From: an uncultured Pseudomonadota bacterium
GTDB lineage: Bacteria > Myxococcota_A > UBA796 > CAJQPC01
NCBI GenBank assembly: GCA_937915955.1
Contig: CALGIB010000624.1
Span: 1 to 6,918, forward strand
DNA length: 6,918 nucleotides
Direction: 5' to 3'
Positions 5,777 to 6,918 of the stretch are shown here, in pieces. The notes under the pieces are model-generated. The model did not search any database, had not been told where the DNA came from, and saw only the letters and a list, made by a program, of their open reading frames with translations. How positions within the stretch are numbered: position 1 is the stretch's first letter; each line of letters starts with the position of its first letter. A program made the position numbers and the translations under genes.

Positions 5777-6429
5777 GACTTGGGCAGGTAGGCAGGTCGG
5801 CCGTTGCCCTTGGCCCAGAGCACCCTCAGGTTGGCCAGGTTCAGCCGCGCCTCGAGGATCTCTGCCCAGGTGGACTCTCGCCCCGCCCGGGACGCCGCGC
5901 TGCGCTCGGGTGGGGGCGCCGCCGCGTCGCGCTCGATGCGCTTGCGCATGTCCAGCAGCACGCTGCTGGGCTCGTCCTGGGTCTCCTCGCCGCGACGGAC
6001 GCGCTCGAGGTCCTCGGCCACGCGCCGCGATCGGGCTCGCAGCGCGGACCCGGAGTCCAGCTCGGCCAGCGCGCGGTGGGCCAGGCTGGCGCCGTCCAGG
6101 TCCTGGAGCAGCAGCAGATCCAGCTCGTAGCGCCGCATCAGCTTGTCCACGTCCCAGGCCGCGCCGACGGGGGAGCGACCGTAGACCACGACCAGGACCT
6201 TGTCGCCCACCAGGGTGCGCAGCTTGCGGGCCAGCGCCAGCCCGTCCTCGGCGGACTCCAGCCCCAGTCGGACGAGCACGGTCCTGGGCGGGTCCCACTT
6301 GCCCAGCGCGTACAGAGCGTCCTTCTCGCCGTCTACCCCGACCACGTCCAGCCGCGGCTCGAGGACACTCCGGGCCCCCTCGAGCACGGCGTCGCTGGGA
6401 TCGACCAAGAGGGTCCAGTCGGCACTCAT
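5773..6429 (-). CDS. Degenerate response-regulator receiver (pseudo-receiver) protein
   Basis: This 218-residue protein opens with a receiver-like fold at residues 5-122. WTLLVDPSDAVLEGARSVLE resembles beta1-alpha1 with one acidic residue, Asp10. DPPRTVLVRLGL (46-57) aligns with beta3, where the phospho-accepting Asp is replaced by Arg54. AEDGLALARKLR (60-71) matches the DGL motif and alpha3, VLVVVYGRS (78-86) matches beta4 but lacks the Thr/Ser switch, and LLLLQDLDGASL (105-116) matches beta5 with Gln109 in place of the conserved Lys. Phosphorylation by a histidine kinase is therefore unlikely. Residues 125-218 are Arg- and Glu-rich, with a disordered Ala/Pro stretch (169-175) and a terminal helix around WAEILEARLNLANLRVLWAK; I do not recognise this part as a DNA-binding or enzymatic domain. 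The stop overlaps the methyltransferase start (GTGA), so the two are one operon. No Shine-Dalgarno precedes ATG 6429. The receiver assignment rests on pattern alignment by eye. Confidence 0.75.
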   Translation of the reverse strand: MSADWTLLVDPSDAVLEGARSVLEPRLDVVGVDGEKDALYALGKWDPPRTVLVRLGLESAEDGLALARKLRTLVGDKVLVVVYGRSPVGAAWDVDKLMRRYELDLLLLQDLDGASLAHRALAELDSGSALRARSRRVAEDLERVRRGEETQDEPSSVLLDMRKRIERDAAAPPPERSAASRAGRESTWAEILEARLNLANLRVLWAKGNGRPAYLPKS

Positions 6430-6432
6430 GCC

Positions 6433-6442
6433 GTTACTATAT
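6433..6442. promoter_or_regulatory. Possible bidirectional -10 element in the 11-base divergent gap
   Basis: The short AT-rich patch GTTACTATAT stands out from its GC-rich surroundings. On the minus strand it contains TATAGT (6441-6436), five of six matches to the -10 consensus, six bases before ATG 6429. That would give an almost leaderless message, consistent with the missing Shine-Dalgarno. On the plus strand it contains TACTAT (6435-6440). No convincing -35 box is visible on either side. Confidence 0.35.
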
Positions 6443-6918
6443 GCCGCGAAACTGGGACGACCTCGACGTGAAGATCAAGCACTTCCTGGCGATCCTGGGC
6501 ACGCTGGCGATCAGCGGCTGCGCGGGGCTGATGGCCTGGATGCTGCACTCGCCGGTGCCCGAGGGCCCCGAGTGGCGGCCGCTGCCGCCCGAGGACTGGT
6601 CCCACGACGCCTTCCCGGAGTTCGACGAGAGCCTCTTCCTGTCGTGGCGGGGGGAGGAAATCGGCGAGGCCGAGATCGGCGACGCCGACCCCACCCTGGT
6701 CTACCGGATCCGCGCGCGGCAGTACCTGACTGACGAGAGCGTCTCCAAGGTCTGGGTGGACCTGGATCGGGACTGGATGTGGGACGTGAGGATCCAGTTC
6801 GACGGCGACGAGACGCACCTCTGGCACAGCGAGGGGGACAACGAGATCTACGGCGAGCGCCTGCGCTGGACGGGCGCGGGCTGGGTTCCGGCGCCGGTCG
6901 TGGAGGCCACGCACGCGC
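6441..6918 (+). CDS. Single-span membrane protein of unknown function, Trp-rich and acidic (runs off right edge)
   Basis: The first 159 residues are visible and match no family I recognise. From ATG 6441 the protein begins MPRNWDDLDVKIKH and then has one 21-residue hydrophobic span (residues 15-35), ending in a Pro-rich stretch (38-50). This suggests an N-in membrane anchor with the rest in the periplasm. Within the span, ISGC (24-27) fits a lipobox, and an in-frame GTG at 6468 (residue 10) would give MKIKHFLAILGTLAISGC, a textbook lipoprotein signal, with a weak GGGA at 6454-6457 ten bases upstream. The hydrophobic residues after the Cys argue for an anchor instead. The remainder is rich in Asp/Glu and Trp (11 Trp in 159), with VWVDLDRDWMWDVRIQFDGD (104-123) and RWTGAGWVPAP (142-152) looking like beta-strand repeats. 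It diverges from the pseudo-receiver gene by only 11 bases. Confidence 0.7.
   Translation, partial: MPRNWDDLDVKIKHFLAILGTLAISGCAGLMAWMLHSPVPEGPEWRPLPPEDWSHDAFPEFDESLFLSWRGEEIGEAEIGDADPTLVYRIRARQYLTDESVSKVWVDLDRDWMWDVRIQFDGDETHLWHSEGDNEIYGERLRWTGAGWVPAPVVEATHA

Noticed and set aside
5021..5791. Plus-strand open frame (256 codons) opposite the methyltransferase
   Set aside because: Antisense shadow with low-complexity composition; the minus-strand frame has clear SAM-binding motifs.
5777..6298. N-terminal extension of the methyltransferase through the pseudo-receiver gene
   Set aside because: The extension is Arg/Gly/Ala-rich shadow sequence of the pseudo-receiver frame; the methyltransferase proper begins at the GTG overlapping the upstream stop.

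Overview
This 6.9 kb window is very GC-rich (roughly 70% by eye) and densely coded. It reads as chromosomal DNA of a Gram-negative, high-GC bacterium. The Gram-negative call rests on an RND pump with a lipoprotein membrane-fusion subunit and on a probable outer-membrane beta-barrel protein. The general style (GC-rich codons, acidic low-complexity inserts, an SGNH hydrolase, a stray receiver-like protein) would fit Myxococcota or a related former deltaproteobacterial lineage. That placement is an impression, not a demonstration. I see no rRNA, tRNA, CRISPR array, transposase, integrase or attachment site, and no gene-free stretch longer than about 85 bases.

Layout. (A) 1-3695, minus strand, read right to left: a membrane-anchored SGNH/GDSL hydrolase, an 83-base gap, an RND membrane-fusion lipoprotein, then the N-terminal 433 residues of an RND permease that runs off the left edge. 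The fusion protein and permease are coupled by a TGATG stop/start overlap. (B) 3696-3725: a 30-base divergent gap with a small perfect palindrome and a Shine-Dalgarno for each side. (C) 3726-4975, plus strand: an exported, probably beta-barrel protein of unknown function, joined by an ATGA overlap to moaC (molybdenum cofactor synthesis). (D) 4976-6429, minus strand: a pseudo-receiver protein followed, through a GTGA overlap, by a class I SAM methyltransferase. The methyltransferase stop codon directly abuts the moaC stop codon. (E) 6441 to the right edge, plus strand: a tryptophan-rich, acidic protein with one membrane segment, of unknown function and incomplete, divergent from the pseudo-receiver gene across only 11 bases.

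How the genes relate. The fusion protein and permease form a classical tripartite efflux or export unit; the outer-membrane channel is not in view and may lie beyond the left edge. The hydrolase may share its transcript. MoaC has no other Mo-cofactor gene beside it, so its coupling to an outer-membrane-like protein is probably genomic packing. The pseudo-receiver/methyltransferase pair is the most unusual arrangement: a receiver fold lacking its phospho-acceptor, switch and lysine residues, translationally coupled to a methyltransferase. I do not see a clearly new multi-gene system. The points most worth checking are that pair, the acidic insert in the fusion protein, and the two very compact divergent start regions.
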